From positions 66,959-130,958 of the forward strand of contig NZ_QSFA01000005.1 of NCBI RefSeq assembly GCF_003467125.1: a stretch of DNA of 64,000 bases, given 5' to 3'. Shown one piece after another: positions 52,113 through 60,794 of this stretch (positions are counted from its first letter, which is position 1; the number at the start of each line of letters is the position of its first letter). The stretch is from Megasphaera sp. AM44-1BH. Its GTDB lineage: Bacteria > Bacillota > Negativicutes > Veillonellales > Megasphaeraceae. The translations under genes and the position numbers were made by a program. The notes beneath the pieces are model-generated. The model ran no database searches. It had not been told where the DNA came from and saw only the letters and a program-made list of their open reading frames with translations.

Positions 52113-52955
52113 ATAGTTTGGAGTTTGGAGTTTGAAGTTTGATGAAAAAAGCCGGTTTATTGCGTAGGAAGCCGTCCCTGATAAGGGAAGGAGGGCCACG
52201 AAGTGGCGGAAGGGTTCTTACTTCCATAGTAAGTCCATCATGAGTCCGCTTCCTCGTGCAGGGATGCTGCCGGTTCGACGTGCCACGCTCTCGGACTCAG
52301 ATACGAGAACTCAGATGATGAAAGGACCCTTCAGTCAGCAAAGCTGACAGCTTCCCTTACCGAAACCACGAAATTCCTATATTTCTGAAAAGGGGCTTCA
52401 ATAGGGCACTGCGTTTCGGCATAAGCGATTCACACACATTTGCGCGTCGTTGCACTCCTTCAAATGTGGTTCTCTGCTTATCACGGGGACGCCATGCTAC
52501 ACGGCACTTCGAACCGGCTCTTTTCTCAAAAATCAGCATCCAGGACCCACGACCGGGGACGGGAAGGGATAGTTTGGAGTTTGGAGTTTGAAGTTTGGAG
52601 TTTGATGAAACAAGCCGGTTTGTCGAACCGGCTTATTATACTTAAAATTAGCAATTCTAGTGCCGCGACGGCTGGCGTTTTACGTTCAGGCATCGTCGGC
52701 GGGGACGGGAAGGGATAGTTTGAAGTTTTCAGTTTGGAGTTTGACGAAGAAACTAATTCGATGAACCGGCTCTTTTCTCAAAAATCAGCATCCAGGACCC
52801 ACGACCGGGGCCGGTTTCCATCCTGAATCGCCTGGGATGGTGTCAGATGCAAGGCGGAAGAAGGAGTCATAGCGGCGCTATGGCGACTGATGACAACGAA
52901 GCAGATGGCACCATACCGAGTGAGACAGGGGAAACAAGTCCCCGGCCGTGGGTCC
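52113..52955. repeat. Composite intergenic repeat region, copy R3
   Basis: An 843-bp space between two convergent genes filled with repeat modules in the opposite orientation to R1. It has 7-bp arrays (TTTGGAG/TTTGAAG) at 52114-52141, 52570-52605 and 52716-52744; GCCGGTTTGTCGAACCGGC hairpin at about 52613-52633; a fragment shared with R2 near 52660-52703; and a full P module (52795-52955, 161 bp) that is an inverted copy of the R1 module, by eye close to 90 percent identical. The part 52190-52510 holds other hairpin-rich sequence, including AGCTTTGCTGACTGAAG-like and CAAATGTG palindromes. No protein-coding gene is credible here. Confidence 0.82.
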
Positions 52956-52957
52956 TC

Positions 52958-53866
52958 TTATACGCCTGTCCCATCAAACGCCGGGATGAATCCTTCGCTG
53001 GCGCTGGATTTTTCTTGTACGAATCCGTCTTCGATGCCGCTGTCAAAGAGGTATTGTTCGGCCTCGTCGTATTCTTCGTCCGTCAGGGGCCGGTCGATTT
53101 CCGGGTATTCGCTGGCCCGGCCGCAGGGGATGTACTGGCGCATGAGGCTGAACAGGACTTGTTCCGGCTCGAAGTGGTCCCGTACCCAGTCGATGACGCG
53201 CTTTGTGTTGTCTACGTGGCCAGGCAGGATGAGATGGCGGATGACGACGCCCTTTTGGAGCATGCCGTCGTCGTCCAGGACGTAGGGGCCTGTCTGTTCG
53301 TACATGGCGAGGATGGCACTGGCTGCTATGTCCGGATAGTCCCGGGCACCGCTGTAGCGTTCTGCCATGGCGGAGTCCATGTATTTCAGGTCAGGCAGGT
53401 AAATCTGGACTTTCCCTTCGAAGGCCCGGATCGTTTCTACCCGTTCATAGCCGCCGCAGTTGTAGACGACCGGTACGGGAAGCGGCTCCGACAGGCTTTC
53501 CAGGATGGCCCGCGTATACGGCGTGGGGGTCACGAGATTGATATTGTGCGCTCCCTGGGCGATGAGTTCGTGGTAGATGGCCCGGAGCCGGGACACCGTG
53601 ACGGGAATCCCTTTGCCATCCATGCTGATCTGGGAATTCTGGCAGAAACAGCAGCGCAGGTTGCAGCTGGAAAAAAAGACCGTGCCCGATCCGCGGCTGC
53701 CGCTGATGCATGGTTCTTCCCAGAAGTGCAAGGCTGCCCTTGCCAGCACCGGCTGGAGCGGGCTATGGCAGTAGCCGGGAAGGTCCGGGCCGATGCCGTC
53801 GCTTTTTAGCGGACGGACGACATGGCACTGACGGGGACAGTCCATGCAGGGCTGTGTTGTATTCAT
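52958..53866 (-). CDS. Radical SAM protein, PflX family
   Basis: A 302-residue radical SAM enzyme of COG1313 (PflX), related to pyruvate formate-lyase activases. The [4Fe-4S] motif is CNLRCCFC (CxxxCxxC) in FFSSCNLRCCFCQNSQIS; an N-terminal CMDCPRQCHV adds four cysteines that may hold a second cluster, and the ALHFWEEPCISGSRGSGTVFF segment is characteristic. The protein target is unknown. GAGGTG precedes the ATG on the minus strand. The 3' end abuts the R3 repeat. Confidence 0.92.
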   Translation of the reverse strand: MNTTQPCMDCPRQCHVVRPLKSDGIGPDLPGYCHSPLQPVLARAALHFWEEPCISGSRGSGTVFFSSCNLRCCFCQNSQISMDGKGIPVTVSRLRAIYHELIAQGAHNINLVTPTPYTRAILESLSEPLPVPVVYNCGGYERVETIRAFEGKVQIYLPDLKYMDSAMAERYSGARDYPDIAASAILAMYEQTGPYVLDDDGMLQKGVVIRHLILPGHVDNTKRVIDWVRDHFEPEQVLFSLMRQYIPCGRASEYPEIDRPLTDEEYDEAEQYLFDSGIEDGFVQEKSSASEGFIPAFDGTGV

Positions 53867-53896
53867 GAAAATCACCTCGAACCTACTATATACCAA

Positions 53897-53930
53897 AAAA
53901 AGGACGACCGCAAATGCGATCGTCCTTTTC
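53897..53930. terminator. Terminator of cstA
   Basis: AAAAGGACGA and TCGTCCTTTT arms with a CGCA/TGCG top; on the minus strand it follows the cstA stop by 16 bp and ends in a T-run. It separates cstA from pflX. Confidence 0.85.
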
Positions 53931-53945
53931 TATTACCAGACTAGA

Positions 53946-55835
53946 TTATGCCTGTTTGAAGTCTTTCGGGCAGGTCTGTTCGGCAAAGCGTTTTGCTACC
54001 GGATCTGTAGCGACCAGTTCCTGGAGTTTCTTCAGTCCTTCTTCTTCTACCGACTTGGTAGTCGTGTAGCTGGCCGGAACCGTCTTGGAGAGTTCCAGAC
54101 ATTTCTTGAGAGAACTGATACTTACGATGATGACCAGGATAGCCATGATGGCAGATACGACGAACAGGAGCATTTCGCCCTTCGGCAGATAAATGTTGAA
54201 CATGTTGAGGAAATCTGCCCAGAAGATAGCGACAGTAAGGAATGCCCACGGAATACCTGTAACCCAGATGTAGCGGGCTTTACCCATGCTGCAGATAACA
54301 ACAGAGGAAATAGCCAGGGTGATGATGGCGAGCAGCTGGTTGGATACACCGAATATCGGCCAGATCGTGGACAAGTTGCCTTGTACGAGGATGTAGCCCC
54401 ATGCGCCGGAGATAGCAGCCGATGCGATGATGGCACCCGGAGTCCAATGGGGATCGCCGAATTTGGTCCATACACGGCCAACGAGTTCCTGCAGCATGTA
54501 ACGGCCAACACGTGTGCCGGCATCGATAATTGTCATGATGAACAATGCTTCGAACATGATGCAGAAATGATACCAGTAACTCATGAGAGAATCAAGACCA
54601 GGGATGTTGGAGAAGATGAATGCCATGCCGACAGCCAGCGATACAGCACCGCCAGGACGATGGGCAACGTTTTCACCAACCATTGCGTTCAACTGCGGCA
54701 GATCGACGACCTGCATGCCGAGAGCATTGAAATGTTCGGCTGTGGAGTTGATAGCAAAGTAATCATTCGGAACAAGGGATGTAGCTGCGATGAGGGCCAT
54801 CATAGCTACGAAAGATTCGGTCAGCATAGCGCCATAACCGACAGGAACGATGGAGCGTTCGTTCATCAGCATCTTCGGAGTTGTACCAGTAGAAATCATG
54901 CAATGGAAACCGGAAACAGCACCGCAGGCGATGGTGATGAAGATGTACGGAAGAACCGGGCCAGTGATGACCGGGCCGCCGCCAGCGCAGAACTGGGTCA
55001 GGGCCGGCATCTGGATGGTCGGGCCGACGACGATAACGCCGATAGCCAGAGCACCGATAGTACCGATTTTCATGTACGTGGAGAGGTAATCACGCGGAGC
55101 CAGGAGCAGCCATACCGGAAGAGCTGCGGCAACGAAGCCGTAGATGATCAGGGCGATATCAATTCCGTGGCGGCTGATGGTGAAGATCGGAGCCAGTGTC
55201 GGAGAAGCCTGTACAGCAGGACCAACGATAACAGCCAGCAATGTCAGGACGACACCGATGACCGTGCCTTCCTTGATCTTGCCAGGACGGAGGAACTGCA
55301 TGTAAATACCAATGAACAGAGCGATAGGAATCGTCATGCCGATGGTGAATGTACCCCAGGGGCTGTCATGCAGGGCGTTGGAAATAACAACGGCCATACC
55401 AGCCATAGCGAGGATATTCAGGAACAATACGGCAAAGGACGTAGCCAGACCTGTCTTATCACCAATCTGGGCTTTTGCGATTTCAGCGATGGATTTGCCA
55501 TCGTACCGCATGGAGCAGAAGAGGATAACACAGTCATGGACAGCACCGGCGAGAACACCACCGATGAGGATCCACAAGGCACCGGGCAGATACCCGAACT
55601 GGGCAGCGATGACCGGGCCTACGAGCGGGCCAGCACCAGCGATAGCAGCGAAGTGATGACCAAATACGACGTACTTATTCGTCGGTACATAGTCATGACC
55701 ATCTTCGAAACGGAAGGCTGGTGTGACATTGTACTGGTTGACCGTCAGGACTTTGGCACCAATGAAAGCGCCGTAGAACCGGTAAGCCAGTATGAACACT
55801 AATGCAGAAATAATAACAACAAACAAACCGTTCAT
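53946..55835 (-). CDS. cstA: Carbon starvation protein CstA family transporter
   Basis: A 629-residue membrane protein with about sixteen helices. Family hallmarks: YVPTNKYVVFGHHFAAIAGAGPLVGP, LWILIGGVLAGAVHDC, GAVSGFHCMISTGTTPKML, and WPIFGVSNQLLA. E. coli CstA and BtsT take up peptides or pyruvate. The ATG is preceded by AAGGAGG on the minus strand; an open frame continues upstream without signals. A good promoter (55930-55958) and a roughly 90-nt leader with a GCGGG/CCCGC hairpin precede it. Confidence 0.95.
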   Translation of the reverse strand: MNGLFVVIISALVFILAYRFYGAFIGAKVLTVNQYNVTPAFRFEDGHDYVPTNKYVVFGHHFAAIAGAGPLVGPVIAAQFGYLPGALWILIGGVLAGAVHDCVILFCSMRYDGKSIAEIAKAQIGDKTGLATSFAVLFLNILAMAGMAVVISNALHDSPWGTFTIGMTIPIALFIGIYMQFLRPGKIKEGTVIGVVLTLLAVIVGPAVQASPTLAPIFTISRHGIDIALIIYGFVAAALPVWLLLAPRDYLSTYMKIGTIGALAIGVIVVGPTIQMPALTQFCAGGGPVITGPVLPYIFITIACGAVSGFHCMISTGTTPKMLMNERSIVPVGYGAMLTESFVAMMALIAATSLVPNDYFAINSTAEHFNALGMQVVDLPQLNAMVGENVAHRPGGAVSLAVGMAFIFSNIPGLDSLMSYWYHFCIMFEALFIMTIIDAGTRVGRYMLQELVGRVWTKFGDPHWTPGAIIASAAISGAWGYILVQGNLSTIWPIFGVSNQLLAIITLAISSVVICSMGKARYIWVTGIPWAFLTVAIFWADFLNMFNIYLPKGEMLLFVVSAIMAILVIIVSISSLKKCLELSKTVPASYTTTKSVEEEGLKKLQELVATDPVAKRFAEQTCPKDFKQA

Positions 55836-55929
55836 ACAAAAAACCTCCTTCTTAAATAGTAGCACTATTCTCTGCGGGAAGATAATAAATGAGAGGACCC
55901 GCAAAAAACATACCCTGTATCACGCCTTA

Positions 55930-55958
55930 ACTATAAGTCTTTACGCCAAAAAATTCAA
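55930..55958 (-). promoter_or_regulatory. Promoter of cstA
   Basis: On the minus strand TTGAAT (55953-55958), 17-bp spacer, TATAGT (55930-55935). The rest of the space up to 56336 is A+T-rich and holds no gene that I can see; it may carry activator sites. Confidence 0.65.
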
Positions 55959-56336
55959 GAGCCTTTCTTCCTTCAGTAGACAAAAGGGCGAATACGCAAT
56001 CTTAAAATGCTAAAGATTTATGCTATAACGGCACGACATGATTTACTTTTGCCGTGTTTTTACAACAATCTTTACATGTTATATGATATTCGGTACTGTT
56101 ATTTATTACAAATTTATATAGAAAAGTGCCGTATGACGTTACACCTATACGTTGAATATGAAAGGAATGACAAAATTATATAATGAAATATTTTACATAC
56201 ATTATAAAAAATATAAGTATAACGTTTTAGTTAATTAAAACATTTTGATAATGAGAACTGGGGATACACTTCCTCTGAAGAATCTCAAACAACGAATGGT
56301 TCTGAGAGAGACTCTCTTTTTACGACCGCCCTTCCT

Positions 56337-56357
56337 GTGATATACTATAGATATCAC
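56337..56357 (+). promoter_or_regulatory. Promoter with overlapping operator for the CobT-like gene
   Basis: A -10 TATACT (56341-56346) lies inside the perfect inverted repeat GTGATAT-N7-ATATCAC. A repressor bound here would block the promoter. GAAGGAGG follows at 56360. Confidence 0.5.
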
Positions 56358-56374
56358 GTGAAGGAGGAAACGAC

Positions 56375-57367
56375 ATGGATGCTGAATTACAGCAATTTAT
56401 TTCAATGATAGAACCAGTGGACGGGGATTTTGCCCGTTCCTATGAAGAAAAACTGGCTGTTTCCGGCCGGGCCGACACGGTCTTGTGTCATCTGGCAGGA
56501 CGGCTGGCAGCCATACGGGGCAGTGCGCGCCATGATCTTTTGAAGAAGGCCGTCGTCCTGTTTGCGGCCGACCACGCCGTCGATGGCGGCAAGAACGAAT
56601 CACAGGGCAAAAACAGCAAGGCCGACGCCCTGGAAATCGCCAGCGGCCGCGGCCCCATCAACAAAGTCGCCCACAAAGTCGGAGCCGGCGTACTGCTCCT
56701 CGATATGGGACTTCAGGAAGACATTCCCGAATCGCCGGGCGTCCAGGTACTCAAAGTCATGGCCGGGAGCCATTACTATGGAAACGGCCCGGCCATGTCG
56801 GAAGACGACATGCTCGATGCCCTGTACAGTGGCGTCCAGATCGGCCAGAACCTGGCCGACGAAGGCTATACGGCCATCGGCATCGGCAATCTGGGAGAAC
56901 GGGCCATCCTGACGGCCTTTATCCTGACGGCGGCTTTTTACCGCTCCCGGATGACGGACCTTGCGGGATCGCTAAAAGCCAAAAACCAGATGAAACGCCT
57001 CGGCGCCGTCCTCCGTACCCACGGCCTCGACTGCGCCCGGCCGCTCGAACTGCTGCAGAAAGCAGGCGCACCCGATATCGCCGCCATGGTGGGATGCATC
57101 CTGTCGGCGGCACACCGCCACGTCGCACTGGTCTTTGACAACGCCGTGACCGGATCGGCCGTCCTGGTGGCGCAGGCCCTGCAGCCGGCTGTGACGGGAT
57201 ACGTATTTCCCTCGGCGGCTTATGCCGAACCGGTGCATCAGATGCAGATGGAATACCTGCACATGAAGCCCGTCGTCAGCGATCCCGGCAAAGATGACCA
57301 GGGCATGGGATCGGCCCTGGGCCTTTCCGTACTCGACGCGGCCGTAGAATCCATGAAAGAAGACTAG
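56375..57367 (+). CDS. CobT-family phosphoribosyltransferase-like protein, catalytic Glu replaced
   Basis: A 330-residue protein of the nicotinate-nucleotide:dimethylbenzimidazole phosphoribosyltransferase family (VLFAADHAVDGG, GIGNLGERA, GAPDIAAMVGCILSAA, FPSAAYAEP). In canonical CobT the general base is a glutamate in LGEGTGAAL near the C-terminus; here the aligned stretch reads DDQGMGSALGL, giving glutamine (Q309). The GGAAIN loop is also changed to GRGPIN. It may thus not be a standard cobalamin enzyme. It sits 93 bp upstream of larC, whose product matures the nickel-pincer cofactor derived from nicotinate adenine dinucleotide, so a role in that or another nicotinate-nucleotide reaction is conceivable. 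Confidence 0.8.
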   Translation: MDAELQQFISMIEPVDGDFARSYEEKLAVSGRADTVLCHLAGRLAAIRGSARHDLLKKAVVLFAADHAVDGGKNESQGKNSKADALEIASGRGPINKVAHKVGAGVLLLDMGLQEDIPESPGVQVLKVMAGSHYYGNGPAMSEDDMLDALYSGVQIGQNLADEGYTAIGIGNLGERAILTAFILTAAFYRSRMTDLAGSLKAKNQMKRLGAVLRTHGLDCARPLELLQKAGAPDIAAMVGCILSAAHRHVALVFDNAVTGSAVLVAQALQPAVTGYVFPSAAYAEPVHQMQMEYLHMKPVVSDPGKDDQGMGSALGLSVLDAAVESMKED

Positions 57368-57460
57368 AAAAGCCGATGCCCCCTGTGGGGATAGGCGGTA
57401 GTGTAATTCCTGCGTATACTACTATATATAGGAATATAAAAAAAGAGGTGCTATAAATCT

Positions 57461-58354
57461 ATGAAAACATTGTATCTTGACTGCTTTTCCGGCATCAGCG
57501 GCAATATGTTCATCGGCATGCTGATCCAGGCCGGCGTTCCCTTTGAAGAATTTCAAAAAGCCATGGCACAGCTGGGACTGGACGGCTATTCCCTGATCTG
57601 CCAGCCGGTCAACAAACTGGGCATCCAGTCCGTGTATTATAATGTCCTCCTCGACTCGGAACAGGACCATCACCATCACCACGATCACGAAGAAGGTCAT
57701 GACCACCATGATCACGATCATGAACACGGCCATCACGACCATGACCACCACGATCACGACCACCACGATCACGGTCAGTCCGTAAAGACGGCGGCTTCCC
57801 TTATCGATGCTACGGGCCATCATCACTATCATCAGCACCGGGGACTGGCAGAAATCACGGCTATCATCGAAGCCTCCCCGTTTACGGAAGCCATCAAACA
57901 AAAGAGCCTGGCCGTATTTCAGGCACTGGCCGAAGCCGAAGCCAAAGTACACGGCGTGCCCGTCAGCGACATCCATTTCCATGAAGTGGGCGCCATCGAC
58001 TGCATCCTCGATATCGTAGGGACCATCTGGGCCCTCGATTACCTGCACATCGAACAAATCGGCACATCGGCCCTCCACGCGGGGAGCGGATTCGTCCGCT
58101 GCGCCCATGGCATCATGCCCGTACCGGCACCGGCAACGGCGGAACTCCTGGCAGGCCTGCCCTATTACTCGACGGACATCGATGGCGAACTCGTCACCCC
58201 GACGGGAGCCGCCCTGGTCAAGACACTGGCCTCCTATGCCGGCCCGCACCCGGAAGAACTGATCCACGAAACCACGGCTTACGGGGCAGGTACCAAAGAC
58301 CTGGCTATCCCCAACGTCCTGCGCGGCTTCATCGGCGAATGCAAGAAGTTCTGA
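57461..58354 (+). CDS. larC: LarC-type nickel insertion protein, short form with His-rich loop
   Basis: LarC inserts nickel into the pyridinium-dithiocarboxylate cofactor of lactate racemase. The 297 residues cover the LarC1 part: YLDCFSGISGNMFIGML, a histidine/aspartate-rich segment (about residues 70-105), IHFHEVGAIDCILDIVGT, MPVPAPATAELL and TPTGAALVKTLA. The LarC2 half, with its NIDDMNPE-type motif, is absent: after the stop no frame continues the homology. In Lactobacillus LarC2 is reached by programmed frameshift; here I see no such continuation. Either LarC2 is encoded elsewhere or the gene is truncated. The cas locus starts 240 bp downstream. Confidence 0.85.
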   Translation: MKTLYLDCFSGISGNMFIGMLIQAGVPFEEFQKAMAQLGLDGYSLICQPVNKLGIQSVYYNVLLDSEQDHHHHHDHEEGHDHHDHDHEHGHHDHDHHDHDHHDHGQSVKTAASLIDATGHHHYHQHRGLAEITAIIEASPFTEAIKQKSLAVFQALAEAEAKVHGVPVSDIHFHEVGAIDCILDIVGTIWALDYLHIEQIGTSALHAGSGFVRCAHGIMPVPAPATAELLAGLPYYSTDIDGELVTPTGAALVKTLASYAGPHPEELIHETTAYGAGTKDLAIPNVLRGFIGECKKF

Positions 58355-58438
58355 GACGGGAAGCCCAAAAAGGAACCAGACAGCATCGACCGGTATATCC
58401 CCATGATACGGAGACGGATTGAATAGAATACCAATTGG

Positions 58439-58474
58439 AAAAACCTGTTGCACATAGCGTGTGGCAGGTTTTTT
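58439..58474 (+). terminator. Terminator after larC
   Basis: AAACCTG/CAGGTTT arms with an inner ACA/TGT pairing, followed by a T-run. Confidence 0.65.
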
Positions 58475-58527
58475 GCGTCCTGCAGGGAGGAGGCGGATAA
58501 CATAGATATATATTTATTATGGGTTTA

Positions 58528-58536
58528 TGTTATAAT
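58528..58536 (+). promoter_or_regulatory. Extended -10 of the cas operon
   Basis: TGT followed by TATAAT (58531-58536), in A+T-rich DNA about 60 bp before cas3. Confidence 0.45.
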
Positions 58537-58593
58537 ATCATTATACAATAAATTCATAAATAATTATCAAATAAGTTATATGAGGGAAAATAG

Positions 58594-60777
58594 ATGGGAA
58601 CATATATTGGGCATACTAGCGAAGAGGGACGACAGCAGCTGCTGATAGACCATTTGAAAGGGACCAGCCTTTTGGCAGAACGATTTGCCAGTATATTTGA
58701 TGCGGCCGAATGGGGGAAGATGGCCGGGTTATATCATGACACCGGGAAATATAGCGCGGCTTTCCAGCAACGGATCCTGGAAGAGGGACCGCGGGTCGAT
58801 CATTCTACGGCTGGTGCCTTGCTGATGAAGAAAATAAAGAATGGTCCTTTGGCTCTCTGTATTGCCAGCCATCACAGCGGCCTCCTCAATATAGGAACGA
58901 AATTATCGAAAGCCGATGACGGTACCTTGAAGGGGCGGCTGAAAAAAGAATTGAAAGGCAAGCTGGACTATTCGGCTTATCGGCAGGAATTGCCTGAACC
59001 GCTGCCGATTCGCAAGGCACCGGCCTTTTTATACGGAAAAGACCAGTTTTATTACTCTTTCTTCATCCGTATGCTTTTTTCCTGCTTAGTCGATGCCGAT
59101 TTCTTGGATACGGAACAATTCGTGAACGATGGCAAGGTGCAGCGCGGCGGATTCGCGACGATGCAGGAACTTCACGATTTATTTTTTGCTTATTATGCAA
59201 CATTTGGGGAACCCACTACGCCTATCAATCAAAAACGGCAGGAAATTTATCAGCAATGTCTGGATGCAGCTGAAAAGGAACCCGGTATGTTTAGCCTGAC
59301 CGTTCCGACCGGCGGCGGTAAGACCTTGTCTTCCTTGGCTTTTGCCTTGAAACACGCTGTAAAGTATAAGAAACAGCGGATTATTTATATCATCCCTTAT
59401 ACGTCGATTATTGAACAGACTGCTGATATTTTCCGCAATATCCTGGGAGATGGTAACATCATCGAACACCATATGAATGTCGATTACGATAAAGATGACA
59501 ATAAAGAGGATAATGACAAAAAGGAAGATGATGGCTTGAACCGCAAAAAGCTGGCGACTGAAAACTGGGATGCGCCCGTCATTGTGACGACGAATGTGCA
59601 GTTTTTTGAATCCCTCTTTGCGGCCAAGACCAGCCGGTGCCGCAAGGTACATAATATTGCCAATAGTGTCCTCATCTTTGATGAAGCGCAGATGCTCCCT
59701 GAGCCTTATTTGCGGCCGTGTATCCGCAGTATAGGCGAATTGGTGGCCAATTATCGCTGCACAGCTGTATTATGTACGGCAACGCAGCCGAGTTTGGAAA
59801 CGTATTTTTCCCAGATTGGAGAAGGCCTGAAAGGGCGGGAAATCTGCCCGGATACACAAGGACTGTATGAATTCTTCAGGCGCGTCACTTATCGATTCAT
59901 GGATGTAGATTCTTTGGAATCCTTGGCAGCGCAGCTGAAAGAGCATGAGCAGGTCCTGTGTGTCACTAATTCCAAGAAGGACGCTCGGGACTTGTATCAG
60001 ATGATGGCGGGCGATGGATGTTATCATTTGTCGACCTTCATGTATCCGGCTCATCGGCGCCGCGTCTTAGCAATCATCCGTCAACGCCTTAAGGATGGTT
60101 TGTCATGCCGGGTCATTTCAACCAGCTTGATTCAGGCTGGCGTCGATGTCGATTTCCCTGTTGTTTATCGTGAAATTGCCGGCCTGGATAGTATTATCCA
60201 GGCCGGCGGCCGCTGCAATCGGGAAGGGAAACAGCGGACCGAAGACAGTACCGTATATATTTATGATTTGCATAAGCCTATGAACCGGATCCCTGCTTTC
60301 GTGCGGCGCCCTATTGAAATAACCCAGATGGTGGCGAAGCACCATGCCGACATAGCCAGTGCAGAGAGTATTAAAGCGTATTTCGACCAGCTCCATTACA
60401 CGATTGGCGAAGACCAGCTGGACAGCAAAAATATTTTAAAACGATTAGAAGTAAATACTCCGGACTTTACAGAGATTGCAAAAGATTTTAAACTGATAGA
60501 AGAAGATAGCAGACCTGTTTTTATTCCCATAGATGATGACCTGGATAATCAGAAAATCCTGACACAATTGAGAGCCGGTGTTTGTAACCGGTCCATACTC
60601 CGTAAGGCCAATCAATATATGGTCAGCGTCTATGAGAACCAGTTCGAGAAACTCTGGGAAACGAATAAGCTGGACGCATTGGATCTAGGATTGTACGTAC
60701 TGAAAGATCCGATGAGATATGACCCGGATACAGGGCTCGTCGTCAATATGGAAGATGGAATAGGCATCTTTTTATAA
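58594..60777 (+). CDS. cas3: CRISPR-associated helicase/nuclease Cas3, type I-C
   Basis: A 727-residue HD-helicase fusion that degrades target DNA after Cascade binding. The N-terminal HD nuclease has GLYHDTGKYSAAFQ and SHHSG; the helicase has Walker A PTGGGKTLSS, the DEAQ box (LIFDEAQMLPEP), TATQPS and the C-terminal RecA-like QAGGRCNREG. Length and gene order cas3-cas5-cas8c-cas7 define type I-C. A charged insert (about residues 300-320, rich in D/K/E) lies after the helicase motif Ia. GAGGGA is the RBS. Confidence 0.95.
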   Translation: MGTYIGHTSEEGRQQLLIDHLKGTSLLAERFASIFDAAEWGKMAGLYHDTGKYSAAFQQRILEEGPRVDHSTAGALLMKKIKNGPLALCIASHHSGLLNIGTKLSKADDGTLKGRLKKELKGKLDYSAYRQELPEPLPIRKAPAFLYGKDQFYYSFFIRMLFSCLVDADFLDTEQFVNDGKVQRGGFATMQELHDLFFAYYATFGEPTTPINQKRQEIYQQCLDAAEKEPGMFSLTVPTGGGKTLSSLAFALKHAVKYKKQRIIYIIPYTSIIEQTADIFRNILGDGNIIEHHMNVDYDKDDNKEDNDKKEDDGLNRKKLATENWDAPVIVTTNVQFFESLFAAKTSRCRKVHNIANSVLIFDEAQMLPEPYLRPCIRSIGELVANYRCTAVLCTATQPSLETYFSQIGEGLKGREICPDTQGLYEFFRRVTYRFMDVDSLESLAAQLKEHEQVLCVTNSKKDARDLYQMMAGDGCYHLSTFMYPAHRRRVLAIIRQRLKDGLSCRVISTSLIQAGVDVDFPVVYREIAGLDSIIQAGGRCNREGKQRTEDSTVYIYDLHKPMNRIPAFVRRPIEITQMVAKHHADIASAESIKAYFDQLHYTIGEDQLDSKNILKRLEVNTPDFTEIAKDFKLIEEDSRPVFIPIDDDLDNQKILTQLRAGVCNRSILRKANQYMVSVYENQFEKLWETNKLDALDLGLYVLKDPMRYDPDTGLVVNMEDGIGIFL

Positions 60778-60794
60778 ATTGAGGAGATGATGAT

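Noticed and set aside
53844..55802. 652-codon open frame on the plus strand opposite cstA
   Set aside because: It is an antisense shadow of a real transporter gene, low in hydrophobic segments, full of His/Asp/Arg runs, with no RBS. Codon bias keeps the opposite strand open.
57667..57775. Repetitive CAC/GAT DNA resembling a repeat array
   Set aside because: It encodes the histidine-rich loop of LarC and is in frame; not CRISPR or a microsatellite in non-coding DNA.
58320..58430. Programmed frameshift from LarC1 into LarC2
   Set aside because: All three frames after the stop end quickly and none contains LarC2-type sequence.
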